DNA of 64,000 nucleotides from Ooceraea biroi (GCF_003672135.1 NC_039515.1:9796001-9860000), one strand, 5' to 3'; counted from the stretch's first letter, positions 47,389 to 57,586 are shown. A program made the numbers and translations. Notes: generated by a model from the letters alone, not told the origin.

Positions 47389-47706
47389 TTAAAACTCTTG
47401 GATGGGTGGTAACACTGGATATGAACTCGGAATCTCGATTTCTTTACGGTTCAATCCGAACAACTCTCGTAATTTATAAACAACTCGACGAGGATCACCC
47501 TTACGGATGTTGCGGTAATCAGGATAATTGTAGTCCAAAGTGAATTCGCGGGTTACGTACGGAATTTGCTTTGATAATGCTCGGTCGGTTTCTAGATTCG
47601 TTAATTTTTGGATGAGAGGAAACGGGTCCTGATTATTTGAGTAAGCAAGTCGGAGATGATAACGGAGCTTCTTTTCCTGGAATCTACGCCCCTTTTTAGT
47701 AGGCAT
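47389..47706 (-). CDS. Small basic protein of unknown function
   Basis: A 105-residue ORF starting at 47706 with MPTKKGRR. The first 40 residues are strongly basic, the middle has several Tyr/Asp residues, and the C-terminus is Pro-rich. There is no membrane segment or known motif. It lies about 430 bases downstream of a minus-strand TATA/initiator promoter and upstream of the Cys-rich ORF at 46960-47265. The two could have formed one longer product now interrupted, since about 120 bases separate them. Low-copy host gene, retroelement or old viral insertion all remain possible. Confidence 0.4.
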   Translation of the reverse strand: MPTKKGRRFQEKKLRYHLRLAYSNNQDPFPLIQKLTNLETDRALSKQIPYVTREFTLDYNYPDYRNIRKGDPRRVVYKLRELFGLNRKEIEIPSSYPVLPPIQEF

Positions 47707-47762
47707 GGAAATGAATTGAATTATATTTATCCGCGGATTCCTGTAGGATTATGGTCACAAAT

Positions 47763-47826
47763 TAGGGCCACACTCTTCGGCAGCGCCAACCTGAACAACT
47801 AGGGCCACACTCTTCGGCAGCGCCAG
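47763..47826. repeat. 37-base tandem duplication
   Basis: TAGGGCCACACTCTTCGGCA followed by GCGCCA occurs at 47763 and again at 47800. On the minus strand each copy begins TGGCGC, the first six bases of many insect retroelement primer-binding sites, but the rest does not match a tRNA I recognise. Confidence 0.7.
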
Positions 47827-48137
47827 TTGCAAATCCTCCAGGAAATCAGAATGAACAATTTGAACGAAAACAAGAAATATAGAGAAGAAGCTTCATTAAT
47901 TTTCAGTAACTGTTCCTTTAAAGTAAAGTTATTTATTGATACTATATGAGTGTGATGATCGGGTTCGGAAACGCAGTGTCGCAAATAAATCTACCTTGTC
48001 GTGGCTCTGGAGTGAGAGCAGTCGCCACAGTCTCGCTAACACTAGATGCTCGGAATTTATTCTTAAACGTAGAGATCAGACTCGACACCCAAGACTACGA
48101 AACGCTTAACGAAATTGATTACTTATTGCTGCACTTA

Positions 48138-48174
48138 TAACTGAGTTCCCTGGCCTTCTGAAGGCCCTTTTATA
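48138..48174 (-). promoter_or_regulatory. TATA plus initiator promoter, minus strand
   Basis: Read on the minus strand: TATAAAAGG (48174-48166), then 25-30 bases later ACTCAGTTATA, matching the arthropod initiator TCAGT (about 48142). The spacing fits a focused RNA polymerase II promoter. It points at the ORFs at 47706 and 47265. The GC-rich stretch 48180-48340 would be its upstream region. Confidence 0.55.
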
Positions 48175-48179
48175 TTGTG

Positions 48180-48896
48180 GACGAAGAGGCGGGTGGTTGA
48201 AAATATCGATGGTGGGACTGATTTTCCACCAATAATGTTTAGGAAAATCGGGCCCGCGTCTTCGTCTCGACGGTTATCTCGGTTCTGTGGAGGGAGGCCC
48301 TTCGCGTAAACATCCCTGTACAGAACCTTAATACCTAAGTTAATTAATTACGTAGTTCGCCTTATGATTATAATATTTTCCTCTCGGTATTAATTTCCTG
48401 ATTGCAAAATGGATCTTCTGGGATTTTGAATGATTGTTGTATCTGTTTTTAATCCAAAGATATGTGTATTAAAAGAAATAATGCTTATTTTGAAGACTGT
48501 AATCGTATTAAATTCCGTCTATATGATCATTTGCATTCAGGAAAATAATAATATAAAGTTTCCTAATTATAAAATCGCTATATATATATATATATATATA
48601 TAGCGATTTTATAATTTAGGAAACTTTATATTATATATATATATATAATATGATATTATATATATATTTTAAGGTTTTAGAACGTGCTAGAAGGTTCTAG
48701 AAAGATGCTGGTATGCGCGGATGTTTACACTATTTTATTGCCGGGCTCGCGATAACGCTCGCTACGGCTAGCAGGCTTGCTGCCGGAGCCTTCGAAAATC
48801 GTTCGAGAACCTTCCATCCGATGAAGGGTTACTGACGTAACAATTAATTAATTATATACTTATTATTATTTTAAAGTAGTCAAGTGTACCCTAATA
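48180..48896. other. Intergenic DNA with palindromic TA repeat
   Basis: 48545-48640 is a near-perfect hairpin: AAAGTTTCCTAATTATAAAA and its complement flank (TA)n in the sequence GCGATATA..TATAGCGA. A second (TA)n follows to 48672. 48740-48835 is GC-richer. No ORF. Confidence 0.6.
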
Positions 48897-50173
48897 CGAG
48901 GGCGGTTTGATAAATAACTTGGTTTGATATTAAAAAGACTAATTTGAGTTTGAAACGTACTTTATTTTTCGACATAGTCCCCTCAAAGTTCAACGCACTT
49001 GTTCCAACGTTTTTTCAGGTTCGTGATTCCTTCGCAGAAGTGGGTTTCTTCGAGGCCTCAAAATACGCGTTTACCTCTTGTATGACCTCTTCATTTGATC
49101 CAAATTTTTGTCCAGCCAGGAAAGTGTTAAGTTTGGGAACAGATGGTAATCCGAGGGAGCTAGATCGGGTGAATAAGGTGGGTGCGGAAGCATTTGAAAT
49201 CGTAGTTCTGTCAATTTTCGCTGAGAGACACGGCTTGAATGCGAGGGTGCGTTGTCATGGTGGAACAACACCTTCTTTTTGGCCATTCCCGGACGTTTTG
49301 CCGCGATCGCTGCCTTTAGTTTCTCCAAAAGTGATGCGTAGTATGCTCCAGTAATGGTTTTCCCCTTCTCCAAGTAGTCAATCAGGAGAATTCCTTTCGC
49401 GTCCCAAAAACTGAAGCCATCACTTTTCCAGCACTTCGCCTTTTTCAGAGCCGATTCCCCTCGTGCGGTCCACTATTTAGACTGTTGTTTCGTTTCCGGC
49501 ATATTGTAATGAATCCAAATTTCATCCATAGTCACAAACGCCGCAAAAAATCTGTTGGATTCTTCTTAAACACTTCCAAACAGTCGGCCGATATTCGCAT
49601 GCGATTCGCTTTTGCTCCGGAGTGAGCAGACGCGGTACCCATCTTGCGCAAAGTTTTTTCATGTCTAATTCATTATGCAAAATAAAATGAACCCGCTCAG
49701 TTGAGATGCCCATGCCTCTGTTAACTTGCGCACTTTTACTCGTCTGTCAGCCAAAACCATATCATGGACTTTATCGATAATTTCTGGCGTCACAGCTGTT
49801 TTTCGAGCTCCAGGACGTGGTGCATCTTCGATGCTTGTTCTGCCACGCTTGAACTCATTTACCCAAAGTCGAACGGTTTCATAAGAAGGGCATGAGTCAC
49901 CCAATGTAAGTAAAATCCTCTCATGAATTTCCTTCGCTGTTTTCCCTTCCAGAAAAAAGAACTGAATTACATCACGAATTCCTATTTTATCCATTTCTTA
50001 CTGGCACTTAAAACACTTGTGGTTAAGTAACTGCCAAACAACGAATTAACATCAGAATGACTTGTGACCATAGAATATTCATCCTTAAGAAGGAAACTTT
50101 ATGACCACATATACGAATGTCGCTGTCGCTCTCTATTAGTATGCGAACCAAGTTACTTATCAAACCACCCTCG
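48897..50173 (-). mobile_element. mariner element 4, TA-flanked
   Basis: Left end CGAGGGCGGTTTGATAAATA and right end read inward CGAGGGTGGTTTGATAAGTA are inverted repeats. TA duplications lie at 48895-48896 and 50174-50175. Length 1277 bases. It is a different mariner lineage from the other four copies, judged by its ends and transposase. Confidence 0.88.
49071..49994 (-). pseudogene. mariner transposase, frameshifted
   Basis: Reads 49994 downward. It starts MDKIGIRDVIQFFFLEGKTA with an HTH domain, a RLWVNEFKRGR segment and a second HTH ending RVHFILH. Then KLCARWVPRLLTPEQKR precedes the first catalytic Asp in TMDEIWIHYN (about 49535). A stop and frame change follow at about 49475. The second Asp is intact in FHHDNAPSHSS (about 49260) and the third in PYSPDLAPSDYHLF (about 49165). 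All acids are kept, but at least two frame breaks prevent function. Confidence 0.83.
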
Positions 50174-50175
50174 TA

Positions 50176-50900
50176 TTTCTTGTACTCTAATATTGCTTTA
50201 TTTGAATTTTATTTCAGGCAAGATGTTATGCAGTAGAAGATAAATTGTTTTGTATTAGTATTTATCGAAGAATACGTTTCTCGTAAAATTTTTTATCAAA
50301 ATATCTATTATGTCCATCTAGCAACACCTTAGATACTCAATTAAGAAACACAAGTACCTAAAAGCAATTCAATTTAAGTATTTTACCTAAAAGCAATTCA
50401 ATTTAAGTATTTATCTAAATATTTCTCATGCATACTCTCTTATCGCATGACGACATTGAAGTACTTGGCGTGCCCGGGTCGCATTAAAATATACAAAACT
50501 GATCTACCTATTATCTGTACTTTAAATGTAAATTATTTGTATCGACTTGTAAGTAATGAAAAGAGATATTTATAATCACTTTACTAGTCTGTACAACTGT
50601 AAATATGTTTATTTTAATATTATCTAACTAAAAAGATTTGCGAGTCATTATTGCAAATCGAGATGCAAGATACAGTACAAATCAAGATACTGTAGAAATT
50701 TATACGAATTTATAAGAATATTTACAAGAAAACATGTCCAATGCGACCCGACTGACGTCCCAGCTGATACGTGCAGCGAAAAGTGTGAAAAGAATTTCAG
50801 AAAAAATGCAAGAAGGAGAAGATGTAAGTATTGTTTATGTCATATTTATATTAATATTCTTTATCCCCAATACAAGAAGGTTAATCAGCCAGAAATCAAT
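50176..50900. other. AT-rich DNA with a short repeat
   Basis: 50349-50410 contains a tandem duplication of ACCTAAAAGCAATTCAATTT. The following CTCTTATCGCATGACGACAT resembles 34130-34150. The ORF at 50734-51024 runs into the Penelope-type arm and is not supported. Confidence 0.45.
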
Positions 50901-51303
50901 GATTAAATCAAACAAACTTGTCGACGAATACTGGCAGTTTTATTTCCACACAATGAGTGCACAACGTTTCGATCTTTCATCAGGTCCTTATCAAGTGCTT
51001 AATATAAGTCAATCTCTAAAATAATACAAAAATGCATGTAAGAAAACAAGGGGGGTTATTATAATGATATAAAAGGAACTTACTGATTGAGAAAGACTTA
51101 ACAATATTCACTAAGAAGATGGAATTAAATCTTAACGTGTCCGTATTATAATAACCCCCTTGTTTTCTTACATGCATTTTTGTATTATTTTAGAGATTGA
51201 CTTATATTAAGCACTTGATAAGGACCTGATGAAAGGTCGAAACGTTGTGCACTCATTGTGTGGAAATAAAACTGTCAGTATTCGTCGACAAGTTTGTTTG
51301 ATT
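50901..51303. repeat. Penelope-type inverted repeat with hammerhead-like boxes
   Basis: Arms of about 163 bases (50901-51064 and 51141-51303) are almost perfect complements around a 76-base spacer. Each arm contains, reading toward the outer end, CCTGATGAAAGGTCGAAACG (plus strand 51225-51244; minus strand 50983-50965). CTGATGA and GAAAC are the conserved core boxes of hammerhead ribozymes, which occur in Penelope-like elements. The separation of six bases is too short for a normal stem II, so activity is doubtful. Confidence 0.6.
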
Positions 51304-51974
51304 TAATATTCTTTATATTATATTTAATAGTGTTGTGCCCGGGGATGACGGAGCCATCCGGTGTGTCGGGCAGTCGACCATCGCACAGTGTCGGATTTTA
51401 TCAAAAACTTGGCCATAATTCTAAATCATGTTTTAAATGCAAATTTATAAGATTTTAAGTGTACAATTACTTTAAATGCATTAATAATACATAAGATGAA
51501 TACATAAGTTGAATTAAATAACTATATATTATTATACATACTATAGCAACACAGGCGCGCGCTATGCGCGCGCTATTTTATTTTATTTTTCACGATGAAA
51601 TAAATAACACAAATTTATCAATATAACCGCACTGACAGCCACTATGACATTCTGACATTCGCAACACGAAGTTTGAGCCAAGCGAGATAACCAATCAGCA
51701 TCGCGGAAAAGAGGCCTCAATATTCGATAAAAAAGAACTTCAAGAAGTTAACACGCCTTTTTTAGAATAGGATAAATTAACTACATATTGTTATTATTAT
51801 TATTATGTACAATTATTCTGCGCTTGCATTCGGCGGTAGGTCGGACTAATATAGCGATTGTTAATAATTAATAACTCGTTAACTATTGCGAAAATTTCAA
51901 AACGGCAAAGGACTTTTCTTCTCAGTTCGATGCGTTCTACCCGCTCACGAGCGCTTCATACACAATTCTGGGAC

Positions 51975-52640
51975 ACCCTGTATATGGATCAGACGAAATC
52001 AAAAGTCTTTTCATTACATCTTCTATATTTTTGCTGCGTGAGCATTTTCTTGCATAATTTTCTCTATATTTTCTTATATCTTTATGCCTAGCTTCTTGGG
52101 CCTCTTCCGAAAGCATACCAATTGGTAAAATGCATGATGATATTACTATGGGACTATGAATTAGTATTTTATGTACAGTAGTACTCATATAATACCATGG
52201 ATATAATTCTACATACATTTTAGCAGTATCCAAACTAAATTGTTCAAATTTAGATATATTTATAGAATATCCTGAAGAAATAACTTGTAAAATACATCGA
52301 AACCTGTTAATTATATTAAGATCTAATCCTGTTATTTCAGTCGATATCTCAGCATCATTAAAAAAGCGACGAGCAGTGTTTCCATCATCAGAATTTCCAT
52401 ATGTGGATTTAGGTATATCAACTATTAGTCCCATTTTAATCTTAAATTCATGTTGAATACGCTTTTTATTTTCAGCAACTATTTTTTTCTCATTAACAAC
52501 TCTAACTTGTCACTATTTTATTGGTAATTTATAAGATACATGTAACAAATTTTCAAAAAAACGTATCCAAGCATGTAACGTAGACAATCCGAATTTTGAG
52601 GCCGTCTCATCAACATTAGTTTTTAAAACTAAATCAATAT
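51975..52640 (-). pseudogene. RAG1-like Transib transposase, C-terminal half
   Basis: Reads 52640 down to about 51975. After a LSTLHAWIRFFENLLHVSYK block and a stop near 52515 comes a long frame: NTARRFF, ILQVISSG, then YPWYYMSTTVHKILIH, ILPIGMLSEEAQEARHKD, IRKYRENYARKCSRSKNIED and LLISSDP. This lines up with the RAG1 core region HKTLAH..E..ESGNK..R.FRK..ARQ..., whose Glu is the third catalytic acid; here it is the Glu in EEAQEARHK. From about 51965 the frame continues into an unrelated TACAGGGTGTCCC repeat. The middle part with the second catalytic Asp is missing. Confidence 0.78.
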
Positions 52641-52679
52641 TATTAAAATGTTTTTTATATGTTGTATATAAAATTGAAT

Positions 52680-53290
52680 GTTTAGATTGTGATGCGTGTT
52701 ACGTTGACCAAACTAAGAGGCATCTCGATCGAAACGGATCAAGGAGCATAGATCTGACATTTTAAAACGCGATAGTTGTCTTTCCGTGGTCAGTAAACAT
52801 AGAGTTAATATAGATCATGAATTTGACTGGGACAATGTTAAAGTTTTGCATCACGAAAGTCATTTAAGGAAAAGAGAAATCGCGGAAATGTGTTTCATTA
52901 AAAGACACTCTAATGCGATAAACATACAGAGGGACACAGACAATTTGCCAGGTGTTTATGACTCCATCCTGAAAAATACCTAGTTGTGTGGTGGAATGTT
53001 AGTCGATAGATGATCACTGTACAATTATTGTCACATTGAGATGCTCCTTGAAAAGTTTCCAGTTATTTTCAGCCAGTGAGTGCTTTTCGTTTTCTTTCGT
53101 TTTTTATATTAAATTGTTTCTTAGATTAACTTGTAATTGAATATTGTTTCAGAAAATAACTGTTATTGTATTGTGCACTTGATAAAGGCCCGAAACGTCG
53201 TGCTTTTTCGAATAATAATAATAAACTAGCCAGAATGGTCGACTAATAAATGTTTTTTTCCTGAGTTAAATTTGTCTGGCGAAAGTAAAG
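52680..53290 (+). mobile_element. Penelope-like element, 3' end
   Basis: The C-terminal GIY-YIG endonuclease region is recognisable: CDACYVDQTKRHL at 52690-52730 (the YVGQT motif with Gly changed to Asp), a short frame-broken stretch, then 52786-52983 with HEFDWDNVKVLHHESHLRKR and EIAEMCFIKRHSNAINIQRD, a conserved Penelope tail. The 3' region continues to about 53280 and holds TTGATAAAGGCCCGAAACGT at 53177-53198. The reverse transcriptase is absent (5' truncation). It sits inside the Transib transposase gene in opposite orientation. Confidence 0.8.
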
Positions 53291-53399
53291 TATTCTTTGT
53301 GAAATTATTAAAATTTGTTGGTGTTAAACCACATAAATAAATACAAAAAATAAACAGAAGCGAGAGCGAAGCTGGGTGTAGTTGCTTATTATTATTATT

Positions 53400-53560
53400 A
53401 TAGATTGAACATCAATCTTGTGACTCACAAACGTTTCGGTCTACGTTAGACCATCATCAGTGTGCAGAATTAACGGAATGGGTTGACGGCTACTCAACCT
53501 GTGTTTTTTGGATGTTAAACAATATAATGCATATAAAAATATAACAATAAATAAAAATAA
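53400..53560 (-). repeat. Penelope-type terminal module with hammerhead-like core
   Basis: On the minus strand, CTGATGA (53460-53454) is followed by a hairpin with a 6-bp stem GGTCTA/TAGACC (53452-53438) and GAAAC (53437-53433). This is the catalytic-core layout of a hammerhead ribozyme, including a proper stem II. The cleavage-site strand and stem I were not established. Similar modules are at 16815-17710. Confidence 0.5.
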
Positions 53561-54569
53561 AAAAGTAAGAGAGAAAAGAGTTAAAATAGCAGTGCAAATA
53601 GTTAAACAGTGAGATAAAATGATAAATCATAAAAGGCTCAACATACCGTAAACCAAGAATCCAGCACTAATACATATAACGTAAATCGCAGAACAGATCG
53701 CATTCGTTTCACCTGACGCATGTGGGAGCTCATTACCCTGTATTGTTTATAATATATTATAATAGTTATACAATAAAATGTGGTATCGAAAAATAAATAT
53801 TCAACAATAAATAATCAACAGTAGAGAGTCAGATGTAAATAAAATTAAATAAAATAAAAGAATAAAAAACAATATAATACGTCGTACAATAACAGTGTAT
53901 AAGAACAATAACTAAATAACAATAATCCGGTCATGGAATAAAATGTATAAAAGTGTATAAAAAATAAATAATAATTAAAATGTGTCGAAGTGTATAAGAA
54001 GTAAACGTGTATAATAACAGTAAATGATAACAGGTAATAAATTAGATATAAATCCGGTCATGAAATGAAATGTGTAAAAGTGTATAAAAATAAATAATAA
54101 TTAAATGTGTTGAAGTGTATAAGCAGTAGACGTGTATAAAAACAGTAAATAATAACAGGTAATAAATTAGATATAAATAACAATACGAAAATATACATAT
54201 AACTAACCATTGAGCGCAACAAGATGGTCAGGAACCGCTTCCGTTGAGTGTTATAGAGCGAGTGAGCATAACGTGTAAAGTCGCGCACACAAACAGACTC
54301 ATGTACCGACAAGCAGAGGCTAGGGGTCGGAAAATAAGTTTAAAATGGGAAAATACTCAACGAGTAAATAACTTTGTCGAATACGTATTAGTAACAGCAT
54401 TACATATTTTTCCATCAATCATGCTAAATATCATTACATGTTGAACATTATTATACTCGCCTGTATCTAAATCTTACTAGGAATCAATTATTGTATTTGA
54501 TTTTCAATGTAGGTCTTTTCTTGGACAGATACGTTTGTATCTTCGTGAATACATTGGAGTCTTATGGGT
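53560..54569. repeat. AT-rich tandem repeats within the Transib interval
   Basis: A 126-base unit occurs at 53928-54053 and 54054-54178 (TCCGGTCATG, GTGTATAAAA, AACAGGTAATAAATTAGATA), with degraded copies of the same motifs from about 53750. No gene. The ORF at 54058-54312 reads through the repeat. Confidence 0.7.
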
Positions 54570-55317
54570 CTACAAAATCTAGCAGAAGATGGTCGAGGAT
54601 TTTGCCAAATAATTTTGTATCTTCTATTGCTACAAGCTAAAGAGGCACAAATGAGGTTAAAAACATATTTTGATCTGAATTTTCAAAATTCTTAAATTTT
54701 TGTTTGTACATGGTACGACCTGTGCTACCATCACATCCCCACTTTGAAATTAAACACAATTCTTTATTTACTAAATTATATTGTTCTAGAATCGCTTTTT
54801 GAGACAAATTATTCTTTCTGTAGTATGATTAATATATCTTGAAGTTTTACTTCTGCCTTTATCTCTGTAGCAACTATGTTTGGATAGCAGCGCATTTTTT
54901 CTTCTTTAATTTTGTCATACGAAGGAAATATATCGCAGCCAATTTCTTTAGTTACAGCCCGTATTATATCATATTGGTTTGTAGATAAACCGGCCTCGAT
55001 AATCATTGACAAAGTTTTTTTTACAGACAATTTTAGAATCGTAAAATCATTTTTTAATAATTAGAGTAGAGGAACTAATATTAATATTTTTTTACTATAT
55101 TTGCTGCATCTACTTTTCCAGATAATCTTAAATTCATTTGTGCCGCATACAAAAGTTCATTTGATTCATAATTTTGTCGCAAAGATGCCGTCTTTCTTCT
55201 TTTGGAACGCTCGCTACTATTATTAAAAGCTATTTTAGGTCTTTCGAGAACTGATGTTGTAGATATTGCTGCTATCGATACATTATTAAGTTTAATGCGA
55301 ATTCTGAGTCTAACCAT
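54570..55317 (-). pseudogene. RAG1-like Transib transposase, N-terminal half
   Basis: Reads 55317 downward. A SERSKRRKTASLR basic block and LLYAAQMNLRLSGKVDAANI come first. After a frame change, KKTLSMIIEAGLSTNQYDII, FPSYDKIKEEKMRCYPNIVA and TEIKAEVKLQDIL follow. The first catalytic Asp motif GCDGSTGRTMYKQKF lies at about 54750-54706, then LTSFVPL, and IIWQNPRPSSARFCRPIRLQ at about 54620-54570. These are hallmark Transib/RAG1-like motifs. Several frame breaks exist. Together with 51975-52640 it accounts for most of one transposase lacking the middle. Confidence 0.78.
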
Positions 55318-56688
55318 TTTTTGTTTGCCTTTAAAAATCTTTTATGATTTCGTTGTACAGTACGCCACTTCTGTTGAACTTCACTTATAAATCGTGATAA
55401 TGTTCGTTTAATGTCTGGATAGCAGAACGAGAAGCATGAACAATGTCTATAACACGTTGCGTCAGATGCTCACGTTGCATCTTGTCGCAAAAGTCTTGGG
55501 TGAACTTCTCCAATAATATCCCTCACGGAAAATAACTTATAGTAACTACTGAAATTACAACTATTAAAAACTATTAGTGCACATTACATTAGTAATTTCG
55601 CGCACTGTTGAACTTCGCACTAGTAGTCTGCACTAATAGTTTTACATTGGTACTTGTGCGTTTGGAAAACCATTGACTGCGTTCAGCAGAAAAAGCAGCT
55701 TTGCGCGCAACTGTTGTAATTTCTTGTGCTAAGATTAATTATTCCTCTAGATCCATCTAGAGCCAAAAGAATAATCCAATCTCAACACAGAAAATTGCAA
55801 CAATTGCAAAGCTGCTTTTTCTGCTAAAAATGATTTTTTTCATAAAATCCGCAAATTTTTACAATTGCAGAATAAACTACATTAAAAAAGCTTTAAGTAC
55901 ATACGTAAACATTATTTGGGGAATGCCCGGAAATGTAATAAAAATCTAATCAAAGATTGTAATTTAACGATCCATGAATGAGGTTAATTTTTATGCAATA
56001 GAAATAAGAAACGCTTTTATAATATTCTTTACATACTTTCTGGTGGCACCTCCATGATGTTAAAAGGCGATGAAATGATAAAACTTTGTAGGACTTACGT
56101 AGCGAAACACTGACTATTTCTTCGGAACAGGTGGCAGGTTGATCTTCTTTACGCTTATATAACTTAACAATGTCTTTATTTGCTGAATACAGTTTCTTGT
56201 TTAAAGTTCGTCACTCGCACTCGCTCTGATATCGATTATCGTCACTATATATCTCTACGTCTAGATCGTCCGAAAGCCAAGGTACGACTATCTCTTATTT
56301 TCACATTTGGATGCCCTGTCGAATTCTCTCGAGTTTTCTTTTACATAGGATGGATCCGCTTAGGCTTGCCGATACGCGGATACATACATCAGGGCCGTAT
56401 GCCGGCACTCTTGTACGCTTTCCCTTACAACTTAGTACAGTGTACAATATACAAGAAATAAATAGACAATACAAAATATATATCGTGTCTTTTTATCCGA
56501 ACGTTGTAAGAAATATTAAAGTTTATATTTATGCTAGTTGCCTAGCAACTAATGTGATGAACTAATGATTATCATTCTAGCTAATACATATATTTATCTT
56601 TCAATTTAGATATTCAAGATCATTCAATATTTCTATACAAAAGTATACAAAAATTTTTATTTTTGACCAGATTTTTTCAAATTTCCGA
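55318..56688. other. Right part of the Transib interval, MITE-containing
   Basis: An inverted repeat lies at 55685-55735 and 55785-55828 (GCAGAAAAAGCAGCTTTGCG and its near complement). A TAGTGCACATTA / GTGCACTAATAG-like inverted set lies at 55560-55660. Open frames at 56180-56565 have no recognisable motif. No gene is assigned. Confidence 0.45.
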
Positions 56689-56695
56689 CACTGTG

Positions 56696-56830
56696 CGTCG
56701 GCATCGTCGGCCCGGTCCCGTTGTCAAGAGACTCCCGTCCTCTTGTTCAGGACCAGGCCGACGACGGTCGACTGCCCGTCGCACCGGATACTACCGCCAC
56801 CCTCGGACACAGTAATATTACATTATATAA
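56696..56830. repeat. GC-rich repeat, inverted copy at 51335-51383
   Basis: GTCGACTGCCCGTCGCACCG at 56768 matches, inverted, CGGTGTGTCGGGCAGTCGAC at 51359-51378. The right copy has about 66 extra bases containing an imperfect hairpin (CCGGTCCCG/CAGGACCAGG) between the shared part and the CACTGTG end. Confidence 0.65.
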
Positions 56831-56874
56831 CAATAAATTATAATTTATTTCAAAGTTTAGAATCTAAACTTTAG

Positions 56875-57360
56875 ATGATAATAGAAGAAGATTTCTTCAA
56901 TAAAATTTTCGAAGAAGATAGCGTCGGCGCGGCTCCCGACACCGCACCTACACGTCCCATCGCGGCGCGTTCCGTAGCGACGCATTCCGTTGCCGAGGAA
57001 CCCGACGATCAGGACAATAGACGAGGTATATTTTAATTATTATATACTTTTAATTCATCTAGAATTTATTTATTACTTTTTTATACTTCCTTTTTATTTA
57101 TATTTATAGTTCAATGACCAAGAGGAACGGCAGCAGGCGTTCGCCGTCAACAGGAACGCTTTATGCGATTCCTCTATCAATTGTCCTCGGCCCATTATAA
57201 TTGGGACAGACGAGGAAAACGAGGTAAGAGAGTTTTTATTATTATTTTGGAATAATAACGTCCTTCTAAAGTTCTTCAACTTTATTAACTATTCCGTTTT
57301 GACTAGTCCATTTGATTTCAGCAGACCGTGGCGAGAAAAGCTAACAGAATGACAGAATAA
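56875..57360 (+). CDS. Candidate small three-exon gene, unknown function
   Basis: Exon 1 (56875-57025) starts ATG and encodes an acidic MIIEEDFFNKIFEED segment, then an Ala/Pro/Thr-rich stretch, ending DDQDNRR at GAG|GTATAT. Exon 2 (57110-57223) lies between TTTATAG and GAG|GTAAGAG and encodes FNDQEERQQAFAVNRNALCD followed by CPRPIIIGTDEEN. Exon 3 (57322-57360) follows TTTCAG and ends with TAA. Exons 2 and 3 join in frame; joining exons 1 and 2 needs one base more or less. GC content is well above the AT-rich surroundings. No family is recognised; total about 100 residues. Confidence 0.4.
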
Positions 57361-57436
57361 AATACAATAGAAATATAATGGAATAATAATACAGAAGTGT
57401 AAATAAAAACATACAATAAATATAATGTAAAAACCA

Positions 57437-57486
57437 TTTTTTTATTTTCTCACTTGCGTGAGGGCAAGAGTACGAGAGAACGAAAG

Positions 57487-57546
<60 letters not shown>

Positions 57547-57547
57547 C

Positions 57548-57586
<39 letters not shown>

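Larger units (their letters stand above)
51384..56695 (-). mobile_element. Transib-type (RAG1-like) DNA transposon, interrupted
   Basis: Both parts of the transposase lie on the minus strand. The proposed ends are CACAGTG at 51384-51390 and CACTGTG at 56689-56695. Read inward both begin CACAGTGTCGGA and have an A-rich block (CAAAAAC at left, AAAAAATC at right) about 11 bases further in, like the heptamer and nonamer of RAG signal sequences. CATCG and CGTCG on the outer sides could be a 5-base GC-rich duplication with one mismatch. However, inverted similarity continues outside these ends (51335-51383 against 56700-56815), so the true boundary may be further out. A Penelope-like fragment and other repeats lie inside. 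Confidence 0.55.

Noticed and set aside
47946..48322. Solo LTR on the minus strand (TGTACAGG..ATCACA)
   Set aside because: A TATA box and TG..CA ends fit, but no second LTR, no target duplication and no adjacent primer-binding site were found.
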